47,310 nucleotides of DNA from Thermogutta sp039793925. Its GTDB lineage: Bacteria > Planctomycetota > Planctomycetia > Pirellulales > Thermoguttaceae. The DNA is taken from assembly GCF_039793925.1 (NCBI RefSeq), contig NZ_JBAMME010000200.1:1-47310 (forward strand), in the 5' to 3' direction. Made by a program: the position numbers and the translations under genes. The stretch's first letter is position 1, and every line of letters begins with the position of its first letter. The notes beneath the pieces are model-generated. The model did no database searches. It was not told the origin of the DNA and saw nothing but the letters and a program-made list of their open reading frames with translations. Below are positions 16,401 through 24,986 of this stretch, piece by piece.

Positions 16401-17771
16401 ATGTCTGCATCGACGAGCAAAGGTCAAGAGCGGTCTCTGCAAACCTCGCGGCGCGATTTTCTCGTGGCAGGGGGCATCGCGGGAGCCGGTGCCTTGGCGC
16501 TGATGACGCGAAGCATCCCGGCTGTCCATGCTGCGGAGAGTCACACCATCAGGTTGGCGCTCATCGGTTGTGGCGGTCGGGGGTCCGGAGCAGTTAAAAA
16601 CGCCTTTTCTGTGGCCAACGGGCCTGTGGAACTGTACGCGATGGCGGATATTTTTGAAGACCGGCTGGAGAGTTCGCGGAAGGTGCTTTCCGAAATGTTC
16701 GGCCCACAGGTCAACGTGGAAGGCCGGTGCTTCGTGGGCTTCGATGCCTACAAACATGCCATCGATTGCCTGCGACCCGGTGATGTAGCGATGCTTACCG
16801 GATATGCGGCATTCCGGCCAATGCAGCTCGAGTATGCCATCAGCAAAGGTGTGAACGTATTCATGGAGAAATCGTTTGCATGCGATCCGGTGGGCGTGCG
16901 GCGGGTGATTGCCGCAGGCAAGAAAGCTGAGGAGAAAAACGTCAAGATCGCTGCGGGACTCCAGTGCCGGCATTCGGTCAACCGACAGGAATTGATCAGG
17001 CGCATCAAAGACGGAGAGCTGGGCGACATCATTTCAGTGCGGGCATACCGTATGGAAGCCGTGGGACCTCTCGGACCCAAGCCCGCTGATGTTCCCGAAC
17101 TGTTCTGGCAGATCCGCAATTTCTTCCGGTTTTTCTGGGTCTCCGGAGGACTTTTCAGCGAAATGGATATTCATCAGATCGACGAAATCTGCTGGATCAA
17201 GGATGCCTGGCCGGTCCGCGCCCATGGGGTAGGAGGTAGGGCGGTCAATAGTACAGATCGCAGCCAGAATCTCGATTCCTATTTCGCGGAATGGACCTTT
17301 CCCGATGGCACACAGGGGATCGACGTCGTGCGATATGTTACCAACTGTTACAACCACTTTGCCACCTATATTCACGGCAGCAAGCGGGCGGCGCAGTTTT
17401 CTGGGTCAGGGCACGCGGGTATCGTGAGGATCTTCAAGGACCAGAGGATTGAGGAAGACAACATCCTCTGGGAGGCCCCCAAAGAGAAGCTGACTCCCTG
17501 GCAGGCGGAATGGGCGGACCTGTTTGACTCCATTCGCAACGACAAGCCCCACAACGAAGCCGAGCGAGCGGCGCTGGCGAATTTGGCGGCCATCATCGGT
17601 CGCGCGGCTGTGCACTCCGGTCAAATCGTTACCTGGGAGGAGGCGGTGGCTTCCGAGTTCCAGTTCTGCCCTAACATTGATCAAATGACAGCCGAAACAC
17701 CCCCGCCAATCCAACCCGATGAGCGAGGATTCTACCCGGTGCCCGTGCCTGGGCAATGGAAAGAGATCTGA
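16401..17771 (+). CDS. Tat-exported Gfo/Idh/MocA-family oxidoreductase
   Basis: A 456-residue NAD(P)-dependent sugar oxidoreductase predicted to be exported folded with its cofactor. The twin-arginine signal is SRRDFLVAGG with RR at 17-18, followed by a hydrophobic stretch and a site near AVHAAES. The Rossmann nucleotide motif is IGCGGRGSGA (55-64). The catalytic lysine is probably K157 in FMEKSF; most relatives have EKP here. Later the His-containing segment EMDIHQIDEICW is kept. Family members oxidise pyranosides, often at C3. I chose ATG 16401 because GGAGGAG (16388-16394) lies six bases before it; ATG 16395 is directly adjacent to that site and less likely. It is the first gene of a loose run with the aldo/keto reductase, cytochrome and ThuA-like genes. 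Confidence 0.9.
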   Translation: MSASTSKGQERSLQTSRRDFLVAGGIAGAGALALMTRSIPAVHAAESHTIRLALIGCGGRGSGAVKNAFSVANGPVELYAMADIFEDRLESSRKVLSEMFGPQVNVEGRCFVGFDAYKHAIDCLRPGDVAMLTGYAAFRPMQLEYAISKGVNVFMEKSFACDPVGVRRVIAAGKKAEEKNVKIAAGLQCRHSVNRQELIRRIKDGELGDIISVRAYRMEAVGPLGPKPADVPELFWQIRNFFRFFWVSGGLFSEMDIHQIDEICWIKDAWPVRAHGVGGRAVNSTDRSQNLDSYFAEWTFPDGTQGIDVVRYVTNCYNHFATYIHGSKRAAQFSGSGHAGIVRIFKDQRIEEDNILWEAPKEKLTPWQAEWADLFDSIRNDKPHNEAERAALANLAAIIGRAAVHSGQIVTWEEAVASEFQFCPNIDQMTAETPPPIQPDERGFYPVPVPGQWKEI

Positions 17772-18148
17772 ATTGCGCGGGTTGAAGGAGTCCGGAAAAC
17801 GGCTCAGAGCGGGCACGAGAAGCGTGCCCCTCCGGACTTCCGGAGGGACCTCCTTGTCACGTCCGCCTTAGAACTGAGCGATAAACAATGATCAACTGCG
17901 GATGCAAAGGCATTGTGCTGTGGGTTCTGAAAGCTGGCCGGCTGATTGCCTCAATTAGCAGTTACTGCAAAAGGGCCTGCGAATTTAAACGTGAATCCGG
18001 CGGGCAGATTATTTTGCTTGTGAGGGAGCACGTTCCGAAGTATATTGAACGGCGCCAAGGGACCAAGTTGGCCCTTGCATCGGGTTCGCTCCGGCACCAA
18101 TAAGTCGGCTGGAGAGACAGGTATTGGAAAAATCTCGGGAGGGCTCCC
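17772..18148. other. 377-base intergenic region before the aldo/keto reductase
   Basis: It holds the double hairpin repeat at 17811-17869. A 71-codon open frame at 17888-18103 has no ribosome site or family features, and I do not accept it as a gene. Nothing else is clear. Confidence 0.5.
17811..17869 (+). repeat. Dispersed intergenic repeat, copy 2, with two tandem hairpins
   Basis: The first hairpin is GGGCACG/CGTGCCC (17811-17817 with 17823-17829, loop 5). The second is CCCTCCGG/CCGGAGGG (17828-17835 with 17840-17847, loop 4), sharing two bases with the first. The tail ACCTCCTTGTCACGTCCGCC matches copy 1 closely. It starts 40 bases after the Gfo/Idh/MocA stop. There is no T-run, so it is a structured repeat and not a clear terminator. 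Confidence 0.65.
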
Positions 18149-19219
18149 ATGGATTCTCGCGAACTCAATAGGCGCGAGTTTGTTCGAATCACGACCACAG
18201 CGGCGACGGCTGCGGCAGCTGGCCTGAGCGCGGCCTCGGGCTCCGCTAACCCAACTGATCGCGGTGATCCCACCAAGACCCGCAGTTACAACGAAAACAT
18301 GGAATACCGGCGGCTCGGCCGAACGAATCTCTGGCTATCGGCCATCGGTTTGGGGGGTCACTGGAAAAAGATCCCTTACGAGTACAATACCCCGGAATTC
18401 AAGAAAAATCGCCGGGAGGTGATCGCTGCTTGTCTGGACCACGGAATCAACTACGTCGATGCCTGCTGGGATCATGAAGTCATCGCCTACGGTGAGGCGA
18501 TCAAAGGTCGTCGTGACGAGATTTACTTTGGATATTCGTTTGGTGCCCACGAGAGTCGATTCCCGGAATGGGGTGGATCGCTGCAAAAAATGAAGGAAGG
18601 TTTCGAAATGGGGCTTAAGGCGGGTGGTCTCGACTATGTCGATCTGTGGCGGATCACAATGCACGAGCAGACCAGCCGCAGCAACACCGAAAAGGAAATC
18701 GAAATTGCCATGGAAGCGCTGGGCTGGGCAAAACGAACAGGCAAAGCCCGGTTTACCGGGGTCTCCAGTCACGATCGGAACTGGATCACCGAGGCCGTGG
18801 CTAAGTACCCGCAATTGGAAGTCATCGTGACGCCATACACGGCCGGAAGCAAGCGAGCACCGCAGGGAAGTATGTTCGAGGCGTTTGAGAAATACGACGT
18901 GGGCTTCATTGGAATCAAGCCGTTTGCCAGTGGGGCGGTGTTCAAGTCGCGTGGTATGCCCGATTCTTCTACCAAAGAAGAAGATGATCGTCGGGCAAGG
19001 TTGGTCCTTCGGTATGTGCTGAGCTGCCCTCAACTGACAACGGCGATCCCTGGCCTCATCACCGTGGACCAGGTAAAAAATGCGGCTCTGGCCATCATCG
19101 AACGCCGCAAAGAAGACCTGCTGGCGTCCGAACAGGCGGAAATCCAGGAGATCGCCGATCACATGTGGAAAAACCTGCCCCACGACTACGCCTGGCTGCG
19201 ACAGTGGGAGTGGGTGTAA
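18149..19219 (+). CDS. Tat-exported aldo/keto-reductase-like protein with altered active site
   Basis: A 356-residue protein with a twin-arginine signal (NRREFVRIT, RR at 8-9, Ala-rich stretch after it), then an aldo/keto reductase barrel (YRRLGRTNLWLSAIGLGG). Of the usual Asp-Tyr-Lys-His tetrad, D104 and Y114 (IAYGEAIKG) are seen. The lysine position falls on YFGYSFG (about 129-130) and is not Lys. The histidine position falls on T170 in DLWRITMHE, though H172 lies two residues later. The C-terminal nucleotide-binding half (TTAIPGLITVDQVKN) is present. So the fold is clear but normal reductase chemistry is doubtful. GGGAGGG just upstream supports the ATG at 18149. It follows the Gfo/Idh/MocA gene. 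Confidence 0.87.
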   Translation: MDSRELNRREFVRITTTAATAAAAGLSAASGSANPTDRGDPTKTRSYNENMEYRRLGRTNLWLSAIGLGGHWKKIPYEYNTPEFKKNRREVIAACLDHGINYVDACWDHEVIAYGEAIKGRRDEIYFGYSFGAHESRFPEWGGSLQKMKEGFEMGLKAGGLDYVDLWRITMHEQTSRSNTEKEIEIAMEALGWAKRTGKARFTGVSSHDRNWITEAVAKYPQLEVIVTPYTAGSKRAPQGSMFEAFEKYDVGFIGIKPFASGAVFKSRGMPDSSTKEEDDRRARLVLRYVLSCPQLTTAIPGLITVDQVKNAALAIIERRKEDLLASEQAEIQEIADHMWKNLPHDYAWLRQWEWV

Positions 19220-19472
19220 AGCCGGGTGATCCGGAGCCAGCCACGATCGAGCTCATGCGTCGGTTGGACCATCAGTCCGCAATCGGTGTTTTGGGGGTGT
19301 TTCTTTCGCCAGACGTGAGGCCACGCGGGTATCGTGGTGACCCTCGTAAAATAGGCGCTGAAACGTGCCCAAGAGTGCTGCCTGGGTAAACGAAAGCAGG
19401 ACAGGGCGAGTTGTGGTTTGATTGAGAGAAACACGCATCGGGCCAAAAGCATATGCTCCGGGAGTCAGCAGA

Positions 19473-20153
19473 ATGAGGAACCCGAGAACCATCGTTTGCG
19501 CTACGGCTCTGCTCTTCTTAGTCGTCGCTGTTTTGGGATTGCGAAAAGGTGTTGGGCGGGAGACGCCTGCTGTAGAAAAGCAGGATGCTCAGGCGGGCGC
19601 ATCGAGCACCACGGGATCGAAAGCATCAGCCCGTGAGGAAGGATTGAGGGGAAAGGATAACGGTGGTGGTTCAGAGAAAGCGAACTTGGACACGCCGTCG
19701 GAGCCCACCCGCTCGCCGAGTGGACAGGGGACTCGGATGATCCTGGTTGAAAATCCCCGGTTCAATCGGGATAAGCCAGTTTTGTTTGATAGGGGAGAGG
19801 AAACCGACAATTCTTCTTGCATGGTCTGCCACGCAGATTTTGAAGAAGAGCCGATTTCCGCCGTTCATTTGCGAGCCGGGATCACCTGCATGGGGTGTCA
19901 TGGTGACTCGCTTGCCCATCGCGGAGACGAGTTCAATGTCGTGAAGCCGGACGTGATGTGGGGCCGGGCGGAGATCGAGCCGTTTTGCAAACAATGTCAC
20001 CCTCAACACCGGCACCCCGCTGAAGTGGAGACCTACCTCCAGAAAAATCTCGGCAAACGGCGTGAAAATGGCCGGTATGTGAGAAAGGATTCTCCCTGCA
20101 CTGATTGCCATGGAAAACATGCAATTGTTCCCCCTGAAGGGAACTTCCGATGA
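19473..20153 (+). CDS. Exported or membrane-anchored tetraheme cytochrome c
   Basis: Residues 1-30 form a signal or anchor helix (hydrophobic stretch near 9-22). A low-complexity, Ser/Gly/Glu-rich linker follows to about residue 85. The C-terminal part carries four CxxCH heme sites: CMVCH at 116, CMGCH at 139, CKQCH at 172 and CTDCH at 209. Several other histidines (HLRAGI, HRGDEF, HRHP, HAIVPP) could be second heme ligands. It therefore moves electrons outside the cytoplasm; spacing resembles cytochrome c3/NapC-like families without a close named match. The frame is open from 19422, but GGGAG at 19460-19464 favours ATG 19473, giving 226 residues. It sits between the aldo/keto reductase and ThuA-like genes, 253 bases after the former and 166 before the latter. 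Confidence 0.9.
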   Translation: MRNPRTIVCATALLFLVVAVLGLRKGVGRETPAVEKQDAQAGASSTTGSKASAREEGLRGKDNGGGSEKANLDTPSEPTRSPSGQGTRMILVENPRFNRDKPVLFDRGEETDNSSCMVCHADFEEEPISAVHLRAGITCMGCHGDSLAHRGDEFNVVKPDVMWGRAEIEPFCKQCHPQHRHPAEVETYLQKNLGKRRENGRYVRKDSPCTDCHGKHAIVPPEGNFR

Positions 20154-20319
20154 TCGTTGACGGGCCTTCGAAGGCAAGGCATGGCAGCGTCGGTGTTCCA
20201 GCTTCGGGTACCAAGGGACACAGCGGGGTGGGGTAAATGCAGCAAACCTTTTGAACTTTTGGAGAGAACTAATAAAACTTAAACTGCCGTCACGGAAATC
20301 GAGTTGGGGAGGGCTGATC

Positions 20320-21231
20320 ATGCGACGTCGGGAGATGCTGAAGCTGGTGTCGGGCGGGTTCCTGGCGATGATGACGCACTCCGTCGCCCACGCCGGAAGA
20401 ACCCAGCAAAAGAAGAAAGTGCTTTTTTTCACCCGCAACGTCGGTTACTACCACGACATTGTGAAACGGAAGACCCCCAATGAATTGAGCTTCGCCGAGC
20501 AGCGGCTTGTTGAAATCGCTGGGGACATGGATGTGGAAGTCGTGTGTACCAAAGATGGCCGGGTGTTCGATCAAGACCTGTCCCAATACGATGCCTTCGC
20601 TTTCTATTGCAACGGAGATTTGACTCAGCCGAACGACGCGAATGAGCCCCCCATGAGCGCCGCGGGAAAGGAGCGGCTTCTGACGGCTATTCGTGAGGGA
20701 AAAGGGTTTTTCGGTTTCCACTCTACCTGTGCATGCTGGCGAACTCCAGGGGACCTTTATGCAAATGCTCCGCCGGAAAAGGTGGATCCATTTCTTCGCA
20801 TGGTCGGGGCGGAGTTTCTCACCCACGGTCCGCAGCAGGAGGCGTCTTTGACACTCGTGTCCCACCGTCTCCCGCCGATTGCCTCTTTAGGCATTGCGGA
20901 GGGGGTCGCGTTCTTCGACGAGTGGTATTCCCTGAAAAACTTCAACCCTGACATGCACGTCATCCTTGTGCAGGAGACGCGGTATCTCGAGGGGGATTGT
21001 TACCGGCGTCCGCCTTTCCCGTGCACCTGGGCAAGGCGAGAAGGAAAGGGACACGTGTTTTTCACCTCCATGGGACACACGGAAGACGTGTGGACGAGCC
21101 CCATCTTTGCCACGTTTGTGACGGCGGGATTGAACTGGGTTCTCAAGAATGTGGATGTGGAGCTCCCGGCTAATTTTAGCCGTGTCACCCCCCAGGCTGA
21201 CGTGCTGCCGCAAAAGCCCACCAAGAAGTGA
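20320..21231 (+). CDS. Exported ThuA-like (trehalose-utilisation domain) protein
   Basis: A 303-residue protein with a short Tat-like start (RRREMLKLVSGG) and a signal end near VAHAGR. The rest is a ThuA/class-I glutamine-amidotransferase-like domain: KKVLFFTRNVGYYHD, the strand GFFGFHSTCACW (about 150-160), DEWYSLKNF, and GKGHVFFTSMGHTEDVW. ThuA-like proteins occur beside Gfo/Idh/MocA oxidoreductases in sugar catabolism and are linked to handling of keto-sugars; the exact reaction is not settled. The frame is open from 20251, but GGGGAGGG at 20307-20313 stands six bases before the ATG at 20320. It is the last gene of the plus-strand run. Confidence 0.88.
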   Translation: MRRREMLKLVSGGFLAMMTHSVAHAGRTQQKKKVLFFTRNVGYYHDIVKRKTPNELSFAEQRLVEIAGDMDVEVVCTKDGRVFDQDLSQYDAFAFYCNGDLTQPNDANEPPMSAAGKERLLTAIREGKGFFGFHSTCACWRTPGDLYANAPPEKVDPFLRMVGAEFLTHGPQQEASLTLVSHRLPPIASLGIAEGVAFFDEWYSLKNFNPDMHVILVQETRYLEGDCYRRPPFPCTWARREGKGHVFFTSMGHTEDVWTSPIFATFVTAGLNWVLKNVDVELPANFSRVTPQADVLPQKPTKK

Positions 21232-21375
21232 GTGTTTCGTCTCCCGAGGCGTCACAGAGCCTGGATCGGAAACCGCATACGAAAAACACCTAGGCTACAA
21301 ACATGCTTGACCCCCGCCCGCTATCGCGGCCCCCCCTCACGCCACCTATCGGACCAACACGTGGTTCTAGATATC

Positions 21376-22899
21376 CTATGGGCTGCTCTGCTGTGCCCGT
21401 CGCTGGGCTCGTCGGGGGCGGTTCTCTGACTGCTGGGCTTTTCCGGCCGGTTCCGGCGTGTGGGGAGTGGGCATGGGCGCATGGATTTCTGCCCGCCATT
21501 TCTTGAGTAGCTCATGGAGTTCGGCGGCTTTCTGGGGATTCTGCGAGGCCAGATTCTTTTCCTCGCCGATGTCCTCGCGGAGATTATAAAGTTCCAGATG
21601 CCCATCTTCGAAAAATTCCAGGAGCTTCCAGTCCCCCAGCCGAATAGCGCCGACGGGTGTTGTGCGCCAGGTTCCCTGACCGGCGCCCAGATAGCCGGGA
21701 AAATGCCAGAACAGCGGTCTTTCTGGGAATTGGGCTTTATCACCCTGGCGTAGCAACGGTACCAGGCTTACCCCGTCGAGGACGTAATCGGCGGGCGGCT
21801 TCGCGCCGGCCAGTTCAAGGAGCGTGGGATAAATATCGACGCTGTGAATTGGCACGCGACATTCCGCACCGGCTGGGATGTGACCAGGCCAGCGGAAAAT
21901 AAACGGCACGCGGATCCCTCCCTCGTAAAGCATGCCTTTACCGCCGCGAAGGGGCGCATTATCGGTGATGCTTCCGCCCATAATTCCGAGACGTTCATAG
22001 CCGCCCACGCCCCCGTTGTCGCTCGTGAAAATGACGAGCGTATTCTTGTCCAATCCGAGCTCTGCCAGCGCGGCCAGGATCCGCCCCACGCTCTCATCGA
22101 CACTGGCGATCATCGCAGCGTAGACAGGGTTACTGTGACCGTCCACCGGGGGCTTTCGTTCAAAGTGCTTAATCAGTTCCGCTTTGGCCTGGTAGGGAGA
22201 ATGGACTCCAAAGTGATGCACGCATAAGAAAAACGGCTCCTGGGAGTGACGGTTAATGAAGTCCACCGCTTTGTCCGTCAGGAAGTCCGCCAGATAGGTG
22301 CCTTCCGGGTAGGAAACGCGCGGATTCGTCACGAAATTGAAATGCCGTCCCGCGGAGGTGATGGCTTCATCGAAACCGCGGGCGCTGGGATGGTGCTCGG
22401 GATCCTCTCCCAAATGCCATTTTCCGAATAGGCCAGTCACATACCCGGCACCCTTGAGCGCCTGAGCCAGGGTTACTTTATCCAGCGGCAGTTTCTCCAC
22501 ATTATCAACCGGACGGAGGGGTCGAGTGCGCCAGGGGAACCGCTCAATACTCCCCACCGTGTACACCCCCGTTCTGGGGCCATACTGTCCACTAATAAGA
22601 GCTGCTCGTGTTGGCTGACAGTTTGGTCCCGCGGTGTATCCGTCTGTGAACCTCATGCCCTCGGCTGCCATGCGGTCGATGTTGGGGGTCTCGTAGTATC
22701 GACTGCCGTAGCAACCGAGATCCGTATAGCCCAAATCGTCCGCCAGAATGAAGATGAAATTGGGGTGAGATCCCTCTCTAATAGTGGACTCTCCTCCCTG
22801 AACGAGGCGGACACCACCCCAAACTGTGGTGACAATCGCTCCAACGGCGGCAAAGACGAATGCACGCCCGGCCGCTATAATGGGACTGCGATGACTCAC
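21376..22899 (-). CDS. Second secreted sulfatase (type I)
   Basis: A second formylglycine-type sulfatase, 507 residues. A signal-anchor or signal peptide covers about residues 8-35. CQPTR at 94-98 holds the cysteine to be modified. The metal aspartates are in LADDLG (53-54) and FTSDNGG. It differs clearly from the first sulfatase (CSPTR) in sequence, so the pair probably acts on different sulfate positions. The open frame reaches 23265, but the upstream part is not protein-like and overlaps the MATE leader. I chose a GTG start at 22899 because AGGAGG (22908-22913) lies eight bases before it. It is divergent from the MATE gene. The C-terminus is Gln/Arg/Pro-rich. Confidence 0.9.
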   Translation of the reverse strand: MSHRSPIIAAGRAFVFAAVGAIVTTVWGGVRLVQGGESTIREGSHPNFIFILADDLGYTDLGCYGSRYYETPNIDRMAAEGMRFTDGYTAGPNCQPTRAALISGQYGPRTGVYTVGSIERFPWRTRPLRPVDNVEKLPLDKVTLAQALKGAGYVTGLFGKWHLGEDPEHHPSARGFDEAITSAGRHFNFVTNPRVSYPEGTYLADFLTDKAVDFINRHSQEPFFLCVHHFGVHSPYQAKAELIKHFERKPPVDGHSNPVYAAMIASVDESVGRILAALAELGLDKNTLVIFTSDNGGVGGYERLGIMGGSITDNAPLRGGKGMLYEGGIRVPFIFRWPGHIPAGAECRVPIHSVDIYPTLLELAGAKPPADYVLDGVSLVPLLRQGDKAQFPERPLFWHFPGYLGAGQGTWRTTPVGAIRLGDWKLLEFFEDGHLELYNLREDIGEEKNLASQNPQKAAELHELLKKWRAEIHAPMPTPHTPEPAGKAQQSENRPRRAQRRAQQSSP

Positions 22900-23174
22900 T
22901 CCTACAACCTCCTGAAATGTGTCTGCTTTTGGCCCCCGTAAGGGGGGTTCGTCTGATGGGGGTCTCCCCGGTGACGACCCCTGTGCATGGTCCCTATTGC
23001 GCGGCGCGTTGCAAGCGCAGAATTTGGGGACGGCTTTTTTGAAGTTCTCCTGCGCAGGCCTTTTGAGGCGTCGGAGTGGGGCCCCGTCAAACGATCTCTC
23101 TGCCAGCCAAGTAAGGCTGTATTGTAGCAGTGCAGTCTGACGAAATAACCCAACTATCGATAAAAGGGCTGTGT

Positions 23175-24638
23175 ATGCTGAGGCGTTGGCGTCGCTGGTG
23201 GTTGCAACCGTGTGGTGCCCGGGCAGTTCTGGCGTTGGCACTACCGCTTGTGATTTCGTTCGCATCCTGGACGGTGATGAATTTCACCGACCGGATGTTT
23301 CTGGTGTGGTACGATACTGCCGCCGTGGCTGCCGTGCTGCCCGCCGGGATGGTCCAATGGACGCTGGTTTCCTTCGCCATGGGGCTGGTCAGCTACGTGA
23401 CAACGTTTGTCGCCCAGTATGAAGGGGCCAAAAGGCCCCATCGAGTGGGGCCCGTCATCGGCCAGGGACTTTGGCTTTCCGTCTTCTTTTTGCCGCCACT
23501 CATGCTGACAATTCCGCTCGCCCGGTGGATGTTCCTAGCGGTGGGCCATCCTCCGCATTTGGCGGAACTGGAGGCCCGTTACTATCAGGTGGCCATGCTT
23601 TCGGCAGGGGCGATGCTCTTCTCGGCGGTCCAGGCTGGGTTTTTCACGGGTCGGGGCGATACACGCAGTGTGATGCTCGTGGATACCGCCGCCGCAGTGA
23701 TCAATCTCGTACTCGACTATCTGTGGATTTTCGGCAAGCTGGGGTTTCCGGAAGGAGGTCTGGAAGGGGCAGCCTGGGCCAGTACGGTTGCCCAGTGGTT
23801 CAAAGTGCTATGCTATTTCGCGCTGATGTCGTCCCCACGATATGGAGAATACCGCCTTGCCGACGCACGTCGCCTGGAATGGCCGCTCCTCCGTCGTCTG
23901 TGGTATTTTGGGGCTCCCAATGGCTGGCAATGGTTTCTGGAGGGAGCCGGTTTCACGGGGTTTTTGCTCCTGGTGGGGCGTCTGGGAGAAGAGGCCACGG
24001 CCGCCAGTAATCTCGCCTTTAATGTGAACAGCCTCGCCTTCATTCCTCCCCTCGGACTTTCTATCGCCGTGACAACCCTGGTAGGGCAGGAACTGGGGGC
24101 CAATCGGCCGCGGCGGGCGGAACGCGCCACGTGGACGGCTTTCCAGTTGGCTGCCCTTTATACTGGCGTGCTAGCGGTCGCCTACGTTCTAGTCCCGGAT
24201 ATTTTCCTCTTTGCCTATTCTGCGGGGACCGCTGGAGAAAGCTTCACCGCATTGCGGCCAACCATCATTTTTTTGCTGAGATTTGTAGCGGCCTACTGTC
24301 TTTTTGATGCCATGAACCTCATTTTCTCGGGGGCGCTCCGGGGAGCGGGAGACACGCGCTTTATTCTCCGAGTCGGGCTAATCATGTGCCCGATCCCGGC
24401 AGCCCTCACGTGGCTCGGTACCGAGTTTTTCGGCGCGGGACTGCTTTTCTCCTGGGTGGTTCTCACGCTTTGGACCTGCGCCTTGGGGTTGATCTACCTC
24501 CTTCGATTTCTCCAGGGACATTGGCGTGAGATGCGGGTCATCGAGCCTGCGGTCATCGATGAGTCCATCGAATTGGAAATGCCCAGTCCGGTGGCTGAGG
24601 TCGAAAGCCTGTCTGCTCTCGCCAACGAAATCGATTGA
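23175..24638 (+). CDS. MATE-family efflux transporter
   Basis: A 487-residue inner-membrane protein with about twelve hydrophobic segments in two similar halves. Typical MATE phrases are present: LALPLVISFASWTVMNFTDRMFL near the start, GRGDTRSVMLVDTAAAVINLVLDY in the first half, and FSGALRGAGDTRFI in the second. MATE proteins expel cationic or amphipathic compounds with Na+ or H+ exchange; the substrate is not readable. The ATG at 23175 has AAGGG before it; the frame is open from 23130 but that segment lacks membrane character. It is divergent from the sulfatase. A small acidic tail (about 455-487) lies after the last helix. Confidence 0.92.
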   Translation: MLRRWRRWWLQPCGARAVLALALPLVISFASWTVMNFTDRMFLVWYDTAAVAAVLPAGMVQWTLVSFAMGLVSYVTTFVAQYEGAKRPHRVGPVIGQGLWLSVFFLPPLMLTIPLARWMFLAVGHPPHLAELEARYYQVAMLSAGAMLFSAVQAGFFTGRGDTRSVMLVDTAAAVINLVLDYLWIFGKLGFPEGGLEGAAWASTVAQWFKVLCYFALMSSPRYGEYRLADARRLEWPLLRRLWYFGAPNGWQWFLEGAGFTGFLLLVGRLGEEATAASNLAFNVNSLAFIPPLGLSIAVTTLVGQELGANRPRRAERATWTAFQLAALYTGVLAVAYVLVPDIFLFAYSAGTAGESFTALRPTIIFLLRFVAAYCLFDAMNLIFSGALRGAGDTRFILRVGLIMCPIPAALTWLGTEFFGAGLLFSWVVLTLWTCALGLIYLLRFLQGHWREMRVIEPAVIDESIELEMPSPVAEVESLSALANEID

Positions 24639-24986
24639 TGACTCGCATCTTAGAGACCCGATTGTCGAATCCGTTTGTCGAGCCGGGGTGCATCCAATCC
24701 CGTTCACCGGGCGCGACGAGTGTGACCCACCGGCAAAAAAGCGTGCATTTTTGCACTTTGGTTGCACGGAACATCCCCTCGCCCTTTGCTAATTCCTTGC
24801 TCTTGCCCCTGGAAGATTTCGCACCAGGTGGTAGTAATCGGGCGGGGCGTTGACTGTTTCGCGGTCGGCGTAGCAAAATAACAATTTTTGGTTGATGTCG
24901 CGGAGAACCGCCCGGCCTGGGCGGTGTCTTTCCTTTTTTGGGCGGGTGCTTTTTTCACTTTTTGGTCACCGGGAGAGGTTCGAACC
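24639..24986. other. 348-base intergenic region between the MATE gene and argB
   Basis: No gene seen. A short hairpin GTGCA-TTTT-TGCAC (24743-24756) with a weak T-rich end may terminate the MATE transcript. A promoter candidate for argB follows at 24850-24879. I could not identify an arginine repressor box with confidence. Confidence 0.45.
24850..24879 (+). promoter_or_regulatory. Candidate promoter of the arginine gene run
   Basis: TTGACT (24850-24855) and CAAAAT (24874-24879) are separated by 18 bases. Transcription would begin near 24886, leaving a leader of about 100 bases before the TTG start at 24987. This argues against a start at 24888. Confidence 0.4.

Noticed and set aside
17415..17430. 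A 15-base match (CACGCGGGTATCGTG) between the Gfo/Idh/MocA gene and 19322-19336
   Set aside because: About one or two such matches are expected by chance in 47 kb, and one copy is within a coding sequence; flanks do not match.
17888..18103. A 71-codon open frame between the Gfo/Idh/MocA and aldo/keto reductase genes
   Set aside because: No ribosome site, no recognisable domain, and unusual composition for this genome.
23236..23255. TGGCAC...CTTGT, resembling a sigma-54 promoter
   Set aside because: Spacing is one base too long, TTGC is not kept, and it lies inside the MATE coding sequence.
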